A stretch of 64,000 bases of DNA from an uncultured Prevotellaceae bacterium (lineage in GTDB: Bacteria; Bacteroidota; Bacteroidia; Bacteroidales; Bacteroidaceae), in the NCBI GenBank assembly GCA_900315565.1, contig OMZS01000015.1:1-64000 (forward strand), given 5' to 3'. Position 1 is the stretch's first letter, and each line of letters starts with the position of its first letter. Under the pieces are notes generated by a model. That model worked only from the letters and a program-made list of their open reading frames with translations, was not told where the DNA came from and did not search any database. A program made the translations under genes and the position numbers. This document shows, in pieces, positions 41,431 through 51,095 of the stretch.

Positions 41431-42633
41431 ATGAATTTAGTTTGGAAATTACTTCGCCACCACATTAGCATTCCTCAGCTGGCAGGCTTCTTCCTGGCCA
41501 ACCTGGCAGGCATGCTCATCGTACTCCTTGCTTTTCAGTTCTATCGCGACGTGCTCCCCGTGTTTACCGCCGACGATTCGTTCATGAAGGCCGACTTTAT
41601 GATAGTCAACAAGCGCATCAGCGCGGCAACCACCCTCTCTGGACGCTCGCAGGGCTTCACCAAGGCCGACATCGACGACCTCAGTCGTCAGCCCTTCGTC
41701 AAACGCCTTGGCACCTTCACCCGTGCCGAATACAAGCTCGACGCTCAGCTCGGAGTAGGCCAGCAAAATCTCATCAGCACCGAGCTCTTTCTCGAGAGCG
41801 TGCCCGACGGCTTCATCGACGTGCCGCTTACCGACTGGAACTACACCCCTGGCTCCAGCCCCGACGTGCCCGTCATCCTTCCCCGCAGCTACATTAACCT
41901 CTATAATTTCGGATACGCCCAGAGCCACAACCTGCCCAAAATCAGCGAGGGAGTCCTCGGCATCATCAACCTCCGCATACGCATCCGCGGCAACGGCCGT
42001 GACGACATCTACAAGGGCCGCGTCATAGGATTCTCCAGCCGGCTCAATTCCATCCTCGTGCCCCAGTCGTTCATGGAGTGGAGCAACCAGACCTATGCTC
42101 CCCTCGAGCAGACGGCACCCTCAAGATTGCTTCTCGAAGTCTCCAATCCCGCAGACGAGCAAGTGGCTCAATACCTCGAGCGGAAAGGCTATGACACCGA
42201 GGACGACCGCCAGAACGCTGAGAAAACAGTCTATTTCCTTCGGCTCCTCGTCACCATTGTCATAGCGGTAGGGCTTGTCATCGCGCTGCTCAGTTTCTAT
42301 ATACTTATGCTCAGCATCTATTTGCTCGTGCAGAAAAACGCCTCCAAGCTAGAGAGCCTCATGCTAATAGGCTACTCGCCCTCCAAAGTGGCACGGCCTT
42401 ACCAACTACTCACTATCGCCCTTAATGCTCTCGTGCTCGTGCTGGCCATCGGCGTGCTCTGGTTTGTGCGTGCCCGCTACATGCAGCTCGTTGCCACCCT
42501 CTATCCGCAGCTGCCCGACGGCTCCCCCTTGCCAGCCCTGCTTCTTGGCGTAGCCCTCTTCGTTCTCGTTTCTCTCCTCAACGTGCTCATTGTCCGGCGC
42601 AAGATGCTCCGCATCTGGCATCGAAAGGACTAA
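41431..42633 (+). CDS. FtsX/MacB-like ABC transporter permease
   Basis: A 400-residue permease beginning at the ATG at 41431 (MNLVWKLLRHHISIPQLAG); the longer frame reads through the ATPase gene. One N-terminal membrane helix, a periplasmic domain of about 230 residues, and three C-terminal helices give the FtsX/LolC layout. IGYSPSKVARPYQLL is the coupling segment to the ATPase. Such mechanotransmission exporters move lipoproteins or peptides, or signal to hydrolases. Substrate unknown. Confidence 0.78.
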   Translation: MNLVWKLLRHHISIPQLAGFFLANLAGMLIVLLAFQFYRDVLPVFTADDSFMKADFMIVNKRISAATTLSGRSQGFTKADIDDLSRQPFVKRLGTFTRAEYKLDAQLGVGQQNLISTELFLESVPDGFIDVPLTDWNYTPGSSPDVPVILPRSYINLYNFGYAQSHNLPKISEGVLGIINLRIRIRGNGRDDIYKGRVIGFSSRLNSILVPQSFMEWSNQTYAPLEQTAPSRLLLEVSNPADEQVAQYLERKGYDTEDDRQNAEKTVYFLRLLVTIVIAVGLVIALLSFYILMLSIYLLVQKNASKLESLMLIGYSPSKVARPYQLLTIALNALVLVLAIGVLWFVRARYMQLVATLYPQLPDGSPLPALLLGVALFVLVSLLNVLIVRRKMLRIWHRKD

Positions 42634-42672
42634 GGCCGAAATAATAAAATTCAGGACAATTATATAAAAGCA

Positions 42673-42710
42673 AAAAATAAAGCTGGAGTGGGGGCTCCAG
42701 CTTTATTTTT
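42673..42710. terminator. Bidirectional intrinsic terminator
   Basis: Perfect 16-bp arms (42673-42688 and 42695-42710) around a TGGGGG loop with A and T runs on both sides, between the converging permease and rpiB genes. Confidence 0.9.
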
Positions 42711-42739
42711 TGTTATGGTTTGAAAAACGTTGTTGAAAG

Positions 42740-43186
42740 CTACTTCTCAGGAACGGGAATCTTGTCAACACGGCGCTGATGACGCCCGCCCTCGAAAGCT
42801 GTCTGGAAATATTCGTCCATGATTTTCCGAGCCATCTCGTTGTCGATGAACCTTCCGGGCATCACAAGCACGTTGGCGTCGTTGTGCTGGCGGATGAGAT
42901 GGGCAATCTCGGGAATCCAGGCCAGTCCGGCACGAATGCTCTGGTGCTTGTTGAGCGTCATGCTGATGCCTTCGCCTGAGCCGCAGACGGCTATGCCGGG
43001 ATACACCTCGCCGCACTCGATACCTTCGGCCAGGGCATGGCCAAAGTCGCTGTAGTCGCACGATGCCTCGCTGTAGGTGCCATAATCCTTGTAGGGATAG
43101 CCGTGCTGCTCAAGATACTGTATGACGTATTGCTTCAGAGCGTAGCCAGCGTGGTCGCTGGCTACACCTACTGTCTTGATTTCCAT
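42740..43186 (-). CDS. rpiB: Ribose-5-phosphate isomerase B
   Basis: A 148-residue RpiB/LacAB-type isomerase interconverting ribose 5-phosphate and ribulose 5-phosphate. VASDHAGYALKQ near residue 8 and the phosphate-loop CGSGEGISMTLNKH near 70 carry the active-site Cys and His. It starts one base inside the tkt stop (TAATG), so the pair is coupled. Works in the non-oxidative pentose phosphate pathway, downstream of arabinose breakdown. Confidence 0.95.
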   Translation of the reverse strand: MEIKTVGVASDHAGYALKQYVIQYLEQHGYPYKDYGTYSEASCDYSDFGHALAEGIECGEVYPGIAVCGSGEGISMTLNKHQSIRAGLAWIPEIAHLIRQHNDANVLVMPGRFIDNEMARKIMDEYFQTAFEGGRHQRRVDKIPVPEK

Positions 43187-45198
43187 TAGGCAAGCAATTT
43201 CTTCACTTGTTCATAAACATTCTGGCCGGTGTAGCCGAGTTTCTCGTCGAGCACCTTGTAGGGAGCTGAGAAACCGAAGCTCTCGAGACCCCAAACGCAG
43301 CCGTCGGCACCTACGAGGCCCTCGAGGGTGACAGGCAGACCGGCGGTGAGGCCGAACTTCTTCTTACCGGCGGGGAGCACGCTCTGCTGATACTCAACAG
43401 GCTGCGAGCGGAACAGACCCTCGCTGGGCACGCTGACGATGCGCACCTTCACGCCGTCTTCGCGCAGCAGCTTGGCTCCGGCCTCGAGGGTAGATACCTC
43501 TGAGCCGCTGGCCAGCATGATGACATCGTAGTCCTCGTCGCTTCTGGCTACCACGTAGGCACCTTTGGTGGCCTGGTTGTAGTCGTTGCCCTCGGGCAGC
43601 ATGTCGATGTTCTGACGCGAGAAGATGAGGGCGGTAGGTGTCTCGGTGTTCTCCATGGCCATGCGCCAGCAGACGGTGGTCTCCTCGGCATCGGCGGGAC
43701 GAACCACGAGTACGGAGTTCTTACCGTGGTGGTTCTTGAGTTTCTCCATGAGGCGGATTTGTGCTTCCTGCTCAACGGGCTCGTGGGTAGGACCATCCTC
43801 GCCCACGCGGAATGCGTCGTGAGTCCAGATGAACTTCACTGGCAGCTCCATGAGGGCGGCCATACGTACGGCGGGCTTCATGTAGTCAGAGAACACGAAG
43901 AAGGTGCCGCAGGCGGGGATAACGCCTCCGTGCAGGGCCATACCGATGCAGCAGCAAGCCATGGTGAGCTCGGCCACGCCGGCCTGGAAGAATGCACCTG
44001 AGAAGTCACCGCGCACGATGTCGTGGGTCTTCTTCAGGAAACCGTCGGTCTTGTCAGAGTTGCTCAGGTCGGCCGATGCGCAAATCATATTGGGCACCTG
44101 CTCGGCCAGCACGCCCAGAACGGTGGCCGAAGCGCCGCGGGTGGCAGCACCTGCCTTCTGCTGCACCTTGCTCCAATCAATGACGGGAGCCTTGCCGCTG
44201 AACCACTCTTCCATCTGCTTGGCCTGTACGGGATGACCCTTGGCCCACTCGGCCTTCTCGGCATAGCGCTCGGCGCAGATTTTCTTGAGTTCCTCGGCGC
44301 GGCGGGCATACAGTTCCTTCACCTCGGGGAATATCTGGAACGGATTCTCGGGATCGGCACCCAGATTTTTCATGGTCTCTACGAAGTTGTCGCCTCCGAG
44401 CGGAGCGCCGTGGGTGGCGCAGTTGCTCTCGTAGCTGCTGCCGTCGGCCTTGCGTGCACCTTTACCCATGACGCAATGGCCAATGATGAGGCTGGGACGC
44501 TCTTTTTCGGCCTGAGCCTTGCGGATGGCCTCGCGAATCTGGTCAACGTCGTTGCCGTCGATTTTCTGAACATACCATCCCCATGCCTCGTATTTCTTGG
44601 CGGTGTCCTCGGTGGTGACCACCTCGGTGCGGGTGCTGAGCTGGATGTCGTTGGCGTCGTAGAACATGATGAGGTTGTCCAGACCCAGGTTGCCGGCAAT
44701 GCGGCCTGCACCCTGCGAGATTTCCTCCTGCACGCCACCGTCAGAGATGTAAGCATAGATGGTTTGGTTCATCACGCTGCCCAGACGAGCCTTGAGGAAC
44801 TTAGCGGCGATGGCTGCGCCCACGGCGTAGCAGTGGCCCTGTCCGAGGGGACCGCTGGTGTTCTCAATACCGCGTGCCAGTTCGCGCTCGGGATGGCCGG
44901 GGGTTACGCTGCCCCACTGGCGCAGGTTCTTCAGGTCTTCGAGCTCGTACTTGCCGATGAGGCAGAGTTGGCTGTAGAGCATGGGAGCCATGTGGCCGGG
45001 ATCGAGGAAGAAACGGTCGCGGCCTTCCCACTCGGGATTCTCAGGGTCGTAAACAAGGAACTCGCTGTAGAGCGTGTTGATGAAGTCGGCACCGCCCATG
45101 GCTCCACCGGGGTGGCCCGATTTTGCTTTTTCTACCATTGCTGCAGCCAGAATGCGGATATTATCGGCTGCGCGATTCATGATTTTGTTGTCGTTCAT
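43186..45198 (-). CDS. tkt: Transketolase
   Basis: A 670-residue thiamine diphosphate enzyme. SGHPGGAMGGADF near residue 28, the ThDP/Mg motif around YISDGGVQEEISQG, and the HDAFRVGEDGPTHEPVEQ segment are all intact. Transfers two-carbon units among xylulose 5-phosphate and other sugar phosphates. It has its own ideal promoter upstream and is placed next to the arabinose operon, whose end product is xylulose 5-phosphate. Confidence 0.97.
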   Translation of the reverse strand: MNDNKIMNRAADNIRILAAAMVEKAKSGHPGGAMGGADFINTLYSEFLVYDPENPEWEGRDRFFLDPGHMAPMLYSQLCLIGKYELEDLKNLRQWGSVTPGHPERELARGIENTSGPLGQGHCYAVGAAIAAKFLKARLGSVMNQTIYAYISDGGVQEEISQGAGRIAGNLGLDNLIMFYDANDIQLSTRTEVVTTEDTAKKYEAWGWYVQKIDGNDVDQIREAIRKAQAEKERPSLIIGHCVMGKGARKADGSSYESNCATHGAPLGGDNFVETMKNLGADPENPFQIFPEVKELYARRAEELKKICAERYAEKAEWAKGHPVQAKQMEEWFSGKAPVIDWSKVQQKAGAATRGASATVLGVLAEQVPNMICASADLSNSDKTDGFLKKTHDIVRGDFSGAFFQAGVAELTMACCCIGMALHGGVIPACGTFFVFSDYMKPAVRMAALMELPVKFIWTHDAFRVGEDGPTHEPVEQEAQIRLMEKLKNHHGKNSVLVVRPADAEETTVCWRMAMENTETPTALIFSRQNIDMLPEGNDYNQATKGAYVVARSDEDYDVIMLASGSEVSTLEAGAKLLREDGVKVRIVSVPSEGLFRSQPVEYQQSVLPAGKKKFGLTAGLPVTLEGLVGADGCVWGLESFGFSAPYKVLDEKLGYTGQNVYEQVKKLLA

Positions 45199-45243
45199 AG
45201 AAATGTTGATGATGTGTTAGTGATATATGCTATTTTAATTGCA

Positions 45244-45275
45244 CAAAGGTAGGTAAAATAAACGTACGAACCAAA
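45244..45275 (-). promoter_or_regulatory. tkt-rpiB promoter
   Basis: Minus strand: TTTG (45275 to 45272), 20 bases, TACCTTTG (45251 to 45244). Leader of about 40 bases. Confidence 0.85.
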
Positions 45276-45332
45276 CATTCAAGCGATTTTTCGGTATTCA
45301 TACTCCATTTCTTACCTTCATGAGGCCTCCGA

Positions 45333-46067
45333 CTACCAGTCGTCGTCCTCGTTGCCCACAATGCCGTGCTTCACAGCTTCCTCCACCTTGTCAATGATGG
45401 CATTTGAGTAAGCGTGAGTCATGACGAGGGCCTTTGCGCAGGTGCGTTTCTGTGCGTCTTTTTCAACGAAAGGATAGTGGCGGGCTATTTCCCACTGTTC
45501 GTCGTAGAGCCTTGCGTTGGTCTTGTCGTCGCGCTTGCGCTTGGAGTCTCCATAGGTCTTCTGATCAGAATCCAAGGCGCTGAGCCAGCCGCCGCTGATG
45601 TCGGCCAAAATGTCGTATGTCTGCACGGTATAGGTGACGCGCACCTTGCCGTCCTTGATGTCGATGCGGATGACGGGCGAAATGCTCACAGCATATTTGT
45701 TGAGCGTGCCTATATGTTCGGCTATATCAACAATGGTGGAGGTGATGATGATACATCCGGCCTCCTTGTCGTTCAGCGTGATGGCCTGCTTGTCTTTGAA
45801 TGTTGCGGTTACCCAGTAGTTCAGCGCCACATAGAGCTGCTGTTTCGTTTTGCCGGGAGCCTCGATTACCTGCTGGTACGTAAGACTTTGGTTCTTGTCG
45901 AGTTCCAGTTGAGTAGAGAGGTTTCTGGCAGCGTCGAGCCATTTGTCGCCGTAGCGTTGTTTGGCGTATTTCTCCAGGTCGGCAGCTTTCATGACTTGGG
46001 CCTGCGCACTCATCATGCCACAGAACACAAGAATGGCGGCGAGCACCCATTTTCTGGCTTGTCTCAT
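45333..46067 (-). CDS. DUF4468-like secreted protein
   Basis: A 244-residue exported protein (signal ends SAQAQ). The centre (YVALNYWVTATFKDKQAI followed by LNDKEAGCIIITST) resembles the DUF4468 TBP-like fold seen in Bacteroidetes secreted proteins, and the remainder is strand-rich. Function unknown. It follows the arabinofuranosidase gene by 23 bases and is the last gene of the arabinose locus, so it may be only a passenger. Confidence 0.55.
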   Translation of the reverse strand: MRQARKWVLAAILVFCGMMSAQAQVMKAADLEKYAKQRYGDKWLDAARNLSTQLELDKNQSLTYQQVIEAPGKTKQQLYVALNYWVTATFKDKQAITLNDKEAGCIIITSTIVDIAEHIGTLNKYAVSISPVIRIDIKDGKVRVTYTVQTYDILADISGGWLSALDSDQKTYGDSKRKRDDKTNARLYDEQWEIARHYPFVEKDAQKRTCAKALVMTHAYSNAIIDKVEEAVKHGIVGNEDDDW

Positions 46068-46090
46068 AATAAAACTCTATTCAAATTCAA

Positions 46091-47680
46091 TTATTGCAGA
46101 TTGAGCACTACCAGACTCTTGGCGGGCACCTTCACGGTGAGCGTGCCTTTCTTCAGCTTGGCATCCTTGAAGTCGGCGGGCTGCACGCGGTTGGGGTGCT
46201 GGAAGTCGTTGTAGTCGGCCACGTTCTTGGCGGTGAGGATACGGCCGCTGACGTTCTTGGCGTTGAAACCGTCAATCTGGAAGTCGATGGTCTGGTCCTT
46301 GTCGAGGCTCACGTTGGTAATAGCAAGTACGATGCTGCCGTCCTTGGTCTTGGCTGCCGATGCTGAGAGCATGGGGCAGGGGCGATAGCCTGCGTCCTTG
46401 GCGTTGGCTTTCTCTTTGAAGTAAGCCTTGCTCACCTGCATGATTTCGCTGTTGAGGTCAACGGGCAGATAGGTGGCATCCATGAACGGAGTGTACATTT
46501 GGAACACGTGGTAGGTGGGGGTGAGCACCATGTGGCCTGTGCCTTCCTGGTCGGTGAGGATCATCGACTGGAGCACGTTTACCACCTGGGCGATATTGGC
46601 CATCTTCACACGGTCGGTGTATTTGTGGAACACGTTGAGCGAGAGCGAAGCCACGAAAGCGTCGCGCAGGGCGTTCTGCTGGTAGAGGTGTCCGGGAATG
46701 GTGCCGGGCTCCTCGTCCCACCATGTGCCCCACTCATCAACGAGCAGACCTACTTTGCCTTCGGGGTCTTTTTCGTCCATGATGGCCTTGTGCTTCTTGA
46801 TGACTTCCTCTATTTCGAGACACTTGCCCAGAGCCCAGTAATACTGGTCGTTGTCGAAGTTGATGGCCGAGCCTTTAGAGCCGTCCCAGCCTGAGCAGGT
46901 GTAGTAGTGCAGACTGACGCCCTGCATCTTGGTGCCGATTTTGTCCATGAGCACGGTGGTCCAGTTGTAGTCGTAGTCGCTGGCACCCGAGGCGATGCGG
47001 TAAAGGCGGTTTTTGCCCTGGTCGCGCAGATAGGTGTTGAACTTACGGTATTCGTCGGAGTAGTACTCAGGAGTCATGTTGCCGCCGCAGCCCCATGCCT
47101 CGTTGCCAATGCCGAAGTACTTCACGTGCCAGGCCTTGTCGCGTCCGTTGGCACGGCGCAGGCGAGCCATGGGCGTGTCACCATCGCTGGTCATGTACTC
47201 CACCCACTGAGCCATTTCCTTCACGGTACCCGAACCAACGTTGCCGCTGATGTAGGGCTCGCAGTCGAGCATTTCGCAGAGGTTCAGAAACTCGTGAGTA
47301 CCGAATGAGTTGTCCTCAATGGTGCCACCCCAGTTGTTGTTGCGCAGCGAGGGACGCTTGTCCTTGGGACCGATGCCGTCCATCCAGTGGTAGTCGTCGG
47401 CAAAGCAGCCGCCGGGCCAGCGCAGCACGGGAATATGCAGGGCCTGCAGGGCCTCGAACACATCTTTGCGGTAGCCTTTGATGTTAGGAATTTTTGAGTC
47501 TTCGCCCACCCAGAGGCCGCCGTAGATGCACGAGCCGAGGTGCTCGGAGAACTGTCCGTAGATTTCACGGTTGATTTTTGCGCCAGCCTTGTCGGCATGA
47601 ACGGTTGCCTTCACATTGTCGGCTGCCATCATTGACAGCGAGCAAACGGCAAGCATGAGTAACAAAAATAATTTCTTCAT
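46091..47680 (-). CDS. GH51 alpha-L-arabinofuranosidase
   Basis: A 529-residue secreted glycosidase (signal [19 protein letters not shown]). The start at 47680 is preferred; the longer frame reads heptamer repeat. GH51 catalytic residues are visible: acid/base Glu in FGIGNEAWG and nucleophile Glu in [11 protein letters not shown]. It removes terminal arabinofuranose from arabinans and arabinoxylans. It is part of the araBAD-transporter cluster, consistent with periplasmic release of arabinose. Confidence 0.93.
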   Translation of the reverse strand: MKKLFLLLMLAVCSLSMMAADNVKATVHADKAGAKINREIYGQFSEHLGSCIYGGLWVGEDSKIPNIKGYRKDVFEALQALHIPVLRWPGGCFADDYHWMDGIGPKDKRPSLRNNNWGGTIEDNSFGTHEFLNLCEMLDCEPYISGNVGSGTVKEMAQWVEYMTSDGDTPMARLRRANGRDKAWHVKYFGIGNEAWGCGGNMTPEYYSDEYRKFNTYLRDQGKNRLYRIASGASDYDYNWTTVLMDKIGTKMQGVSLHYYTCSGWDGSKGSAINFDNDQYYWALGKCLEIEEVIKKHKAIMDEKDPEGKVGLLVDEWGTWWDEEPGTIPGHLYQQNALRDAFVASLSLNVFHKYTDRVKMANIAQVVNVLQSMILTDQEGTGHMVLTPTYHVFQMYTPFMDATYLPVDLNSEIMQVSKAYFKEKANAKDAGYRPCPMLSASAAKTKDGSIVLAITNVSLDKDQTIDFQIDGFNAKNVSGRILTAKNVADYNDFQHPNRVQPADFKDAKLKKGTLTVKVPAKSLVVLNLQ

Positions 47681-47719
47681 GTTAGTCTTTTTAATTTGTG
47701 TTATTTGTGTTTTTATTCT

Positions 47720-47840
47720 TTGAACTTTGAACTTTGAACATTGAACTTTGAACATTGAACATTGAACTTTGAACATTGAACATTGAACTTTATGATTAGC
47801 CAAACTATCAATTATCAATTGTCAATTATCAATTATCAAT
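47720..47840. repeat. Composite heptamer repeat, copy 2 (inverted)
   Basis: Ten TTGAACT/TTGAACA heptamers (47720-47789), linker TTATGATTAGCCAAAC, then five TATCAAT/TGTCAAT heptamers (47806-47840) ending four bases from the araB stop codon. Read on the minus strand, order, linker and the number of ATTGATA units match copy 1. Confidence 0.9.
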
Positions 47841-47844
47841 TCGC

Positions 47845-49437
47845 TTATGCCTTGTATTGAGCGGCAGCCTGTTCAACGGGCAGAGCGGCCTTGTAGTTGG
47901 CAATGTACTTGTTGAAGCCAGCCACATCTTCGGGTGTGGGCGAAATAGATACACCGGTATTACCGGCGAACACCACCTTCTCCAGATAGTCGGCCAACGA
48001 CAGTTTGTCAGGATTGTTTACCACATAGCCTGCCAGCAGGGCAATGCCCCAGGCGCCACCTTCGCCAGCAGTCTCCATCACCGAGATGGGCGAGTTGAGG
48101 GCTGCAGCCAGCATGCGCTGACCTACACCTTTGGTCTTGAAGTAGCCGCCATGACCTGTGATGCGGTCCACCTTCACATTCTCTTCTTTCAGCAGAATGT
48201 CGTTGCCCAGTTTCAGCACACCGATGGCTCCGTAGAGGTGGGCGCGCATGAAGTTAGCCAGATTGAACTTGTCGTTGGCTGAGCGCATGAACAGAGGACG
48301 TCCGTCGGTCAGTCCGGTGACAGGCTCACCCGACACGTAGTTGTAGCTGATGAGTCCACCGCAGTCGGCATCACCCTCGAGGGCTTTATTGAACAGTTTG
48401 CCGTAGAGTTCGTTCATATCTACGGGCACGCCCAGCAGCTGCTGGTACTCCTTAAACAAACCCACCCATGCGTTGATATCGCTGGTGCAGTTGTTGCAAT
48501 GAACCATAGCCACGAGCGAGCCGTCGGGTGTGGTCACCATGTCGATCATTTCGTAGGGTTTGGAAAGTTCTTTCTCCAAAACAATCATCGAGAACGACGA
48601 GGTGCCGGCCGAAACGTTGCCCGTGCGCTGTTTCACGGCGTTGGTAGCCACCATGCCTGTGCCGGCGTCGCCCTCGGGAGGACAAACGGGAATGCCTGCC
48701 TTCAGATGGCCGCTCACGTCGAGCCGCTTGGCTCCCTCGGGAGTCAGGAATCCGGCATTCTCGCCAGCGTTGAGCGAACGGGGCAGAATGTCGAGCAGTT
48801 TCCATTTGAAGCCCTTCGGCTCAATCAGCTGGTCGAACTTGCGCACCATCTCAGCGTCGTAGGTCTTGGTGGCGGGGTCAACCGGAATCATGCCCGAAGC
48901 GTCGCCTACACCCAGCACAAACTGGCCAGTCACCTGCCAATGAACGTAGCCTGCCAGGGTGGTGAGATATTTGATGTCGCTCACGTGCTCCTCGTTGTCG
49001 AGAATGGCCTCGTAAAGGTGGCTGATGCTCCAACGCAGGGGAATGTTGTAGTTGAACAGTTCCGACAGCTTGGCGGCAGCCTTGCCGGTGTTGGTGTTGC
49101 GCCATGTGCGGAAAGGCACCAGTATCTGCTGCTGATCGTTGAAGGCCATGTAGCCGTGCATCATGGCCGAGAAGCCGATGGCGGCCAGCGCCTCAATCTC
49201 GCAGTCGTACTGCTTTAGCACATCCTTGCGCAGTTCGGCATAGCAGTCCTGCAATCCGTACCAGATGGCTTCGGTGCTATAGGTCCAAAGACCATCGACC
49301 AGTTGGTTTTCCCACTCGTGCGAGCCTTGTGCTATTGGCTTGTTCTCCTCGTCAATGAGAACAGCTTTAATGCGGGTAGAGCCAAACTCTATACCGAGAA
49401 TGGCCTTACCCTCTGTGATGGTTTTTCTAGCATCCAT
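47845..49437 (-). CDS. araB: L-ribulokinase-type FGGY kinase (AraB)
   Basis: A 530-residue FGGY-family kinase: GIEFGSTRIKAVLIDEEN at the N-terminus, the central GDAGTGMVATNAVKQRTGNV and the late GHGGYFKTKGVGQRMLAAAL ATP-binding region. Alone it could be a xylulokinase, but its place between araA and the arabinofuranosidase gene supports phosphorylation of L-ribulose. A heptamer repeat starts at its 3' end. Confidence 0.88.
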   Translation of the reverse strand: MDARKTITEGKAILGIEFGSTRIKAVLIDEENKPIAQGSHEWENQLVDGLWTYSTEAIWYGLQDCYAELRKDVLKQYDCEIEALAAIGFSAMMHGYMAFNDQQQILVPFRTWRNTNTGKAAAKLSELFNYNIPLRWSISHLYEAILDNEEHVSDIKYLTTLAGYVHWQVTGQFVLGVGDASGMIPVDPATKTYDAEMVRKFDQLIEPKGFKWKLLDILPRSLNAGENAGFLTPEGAKRLDVSGHLKAGIPVCPPEGDAGTGMVATNAVKQRTGNVSAGTSSFSMIVLEKELSKPYEMIDMVTTPDGSLVAMVHCNNCTSDINAWVGLFKEYQQLLGVPVDMNELYGKLFNKALEGDADCGGLISYNYVSGEPVTGLTDGRPLFMRSANDKFNLANFMRAHLYGAIGVLKLGNDILLKEENVKVDRITGHGGYFKTKGVGQRMLAAALNSPISVMETAGEGGAWGIALLAGYVVNNPDKLSLADYLEKVVFAGNTGVSISPTPEDVAGFNKYIANYKAALPVEQAAAQYKA

Positions 49438-49449
49438 ATTATTTCAAAT

Positions 49450-49470
49450 TGTCAATTATCAATTATCAAT
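49450..49470. repeat. Three heptamers abutting the araA stop codon
   Basis: TGTCAAT, TATCAAT, TATCAAT (49450-49470); the last base is the first base of the araA stop codon as read on the plus strand. Same unit as in the composite repeats. Confidence 0.85.
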
Positions 49471-51008
49471 TACTGAAGTGCTTTGTTCAGCATAAAATAA
49501 ATCTCGTTGTTGCGCAGCTGCTGCTTAAACTCATAGGTCTTGGTGTCCTTGTTAATCTTGACATACTCTATGCCGAGCATCTCTGCAAAGTCTTCCCAGT
49601 ACTCCTCGGTGATGTCATAAGAGAAGGCGCTGTGGTGAGTACCGCCGGCAAGAATCCATGCTCCGGCACCAATTTCGAACGTGGGCTGCGGCACCCAGAG
49701 AGCGCTGGCCACGGGCAGATTAGGCATGGGTTTCGGTTCGATGCACTCCACTTCCTGAGAGATGAGGCGGAAGCGGTTGCCAAGGTCAACAACAGTGGCC
49801 TTGATACCACGGCCAACCTTTGAGGTGAACACCAGACGGGCAGTTTGCTGCTTGCGGATGCCAATGCCGAGGAAGTGAACCTCCAGTTTGGGCTTGTCAA
49901 CGGCGATGAGCGGACAAACCTCGAGCATGTGGCTCTGCAGGCAAGAAGACTGCGTGCCGGCAAAGTTGAGTGTGTAGTCCTCAAGGAACGAGCAGCCTGT
50001 GGGCAGTCCCTGCTGAATGACCCAAAGTGTGCGGTAGAGGCAGGCGGTCTTCCAGTCGCCCTCGGCACCGAAGCCGATACCTTCGGCCATCAGACGCTGC
50101 GAGGCAAGGCCGGGTATCTGGTCAAAGCCGCAGAAGTTGGGGTCGTTGATGTCGGCATCGCCCAGGTCGTCGAAGTTGGTGGTGAAGGCGGTAGCACCCT
50201 CGTCTTTCAGTACGCGGCGCAGGGCAATCTCTGCCTTGGCGGCGTTCTTCACTTTCTCCCAATAAACCTCTTCGCCACTCTCGTCAATCTTGATGGTGTA
50301 TTCCTTCTTGTACTCCTCAACCAAAGCATCAGCTTCTTGGTCGGTTACTTTCTTGAAGTATTCCATGAGCGAACTCACGGGGTAGTAGTCAACATGGTAG
50401 CCCAGACGCTGCTCAAACTCCACACGGTCGCCATCGGTAACGGCCACGTTGTTCATGTTCATGCCGAACATCAGGCAGCGCACCTCATGAGCATCGGCTA
50501 CACCAGCAGCCACACGTGCCCAAACGGCAATTTGTTTCTGTGCCTGTTCGTCTTTCCAGTAACCGCAAACCACCTTGCGGGCCACGCGCATGCGGGTGCA
50601 GATGTGGCCGAACTCAATGTCACCGTGAGCACTCTGGTTCAGGTTCATGAAGTCCATGTCCATGGTGTCCCAGGGAATTTCGGCATTGTACTGGGTGTGG
50701 AAGTGGAGCAGCGGCTTCTGCAGTGCCTGCAGACCCTTAATCCACATTTTGGCGGGCGAGAAGGTGTGCATCCAGGTGATGATACCCACGCACTTGGCGT
50801 CGTTGTTGGCAGCCAACATAACGGCTTCTACTTCCTTCGAACTGTTGGCCGTGCCTTTATATACAATCTTCACAGGGATGTTGCCACTGGCATTCAGTCC
50901 TTCTACCATCTCCTTTGAGTGTCCGTCAACGGCTACTACAGCGTCACCTCCGTAGAGCAACTGTGCACCAGTCACCCACCAAATTTCATAATTATCAAAT
51001 GCTTTCAT
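49470..51008 (-). CDS. araA: L-arabinose isomerase
   Basis: A 512-residue isomerase converting L-arabinose to L-ribulose with Mn2+. The metal-site regions are present: AEGIGFGAEGDWKTA, QSSCLQSHMLEVCP, and GAGAWILAGGTHHSAFSYD near the end. Family length is about 500, so it is full length. It lies between araD and araB on the same strand. Confidence 0.96.
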   Translation of the reverse strand: MKAFDNYEIWWVTGAQLLYGGDAVVAVDGHSKEMVEGLNASGNIPVKIVYKGTANSSKEVEAVMLAANNDAKCVGIITWMHTFSPAKMWIKGLQALQKPLLHFHTQYNAEIPWDTMDMDFMNLNQSAHGDIEFGHICTRMRVARKVVCGYWKDEQAQKQIAVWARVAAGVADAHEVRCLMFGMNMNNVAVTDGDRVEFEQRLGYHVDYYPVSSLMEYFKKVTDQEADALVEEYKKEYTIKIDESGEEVYWEKVKNAAKAEIALRRVLKDEGATAFTTNFDDLGDADINDPNFCGFDQIPGLASQRLMAEGIGFGAEGDWKTACLYRTLWVIQQGLPTGCSFLEDYTLNFAGTQSSCLQSHMLEVCPLIAVDKPKLEVHFLGIGIRKQQTARLVFTSKVGRGIKATVVDLGNRFRLISQEVECIEPKPMPNLPVASALWVPQPTFEIGAGAWILAGGTHHSAFSYDITEEYWEDFAEMLGIEYVKINKDTKTYEFKQQLRNNEIYFMLNKALQ

Positions 51009-51095
51009 TGTTTTGTTTATTTTTTGTTTTTAGTTATTATTCTATTTGTTATTTCGTTATTTCTTTATTCCGATATTAATAATTATGCCGTGCCC

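Noticed and set aside
47681-47818. Longer N-terminus for the GH51 enzyme
   Set aside because: The extra residues are encoded by heptamer repeats and would hide a clear signal peptide that begins at 47680.
51009-51095. AraR operator search before araA and the symporter gene
   Set aside because: TTTGTTATT words recur but no convincing palindrome shared with the galM upstream region could be found by eye.
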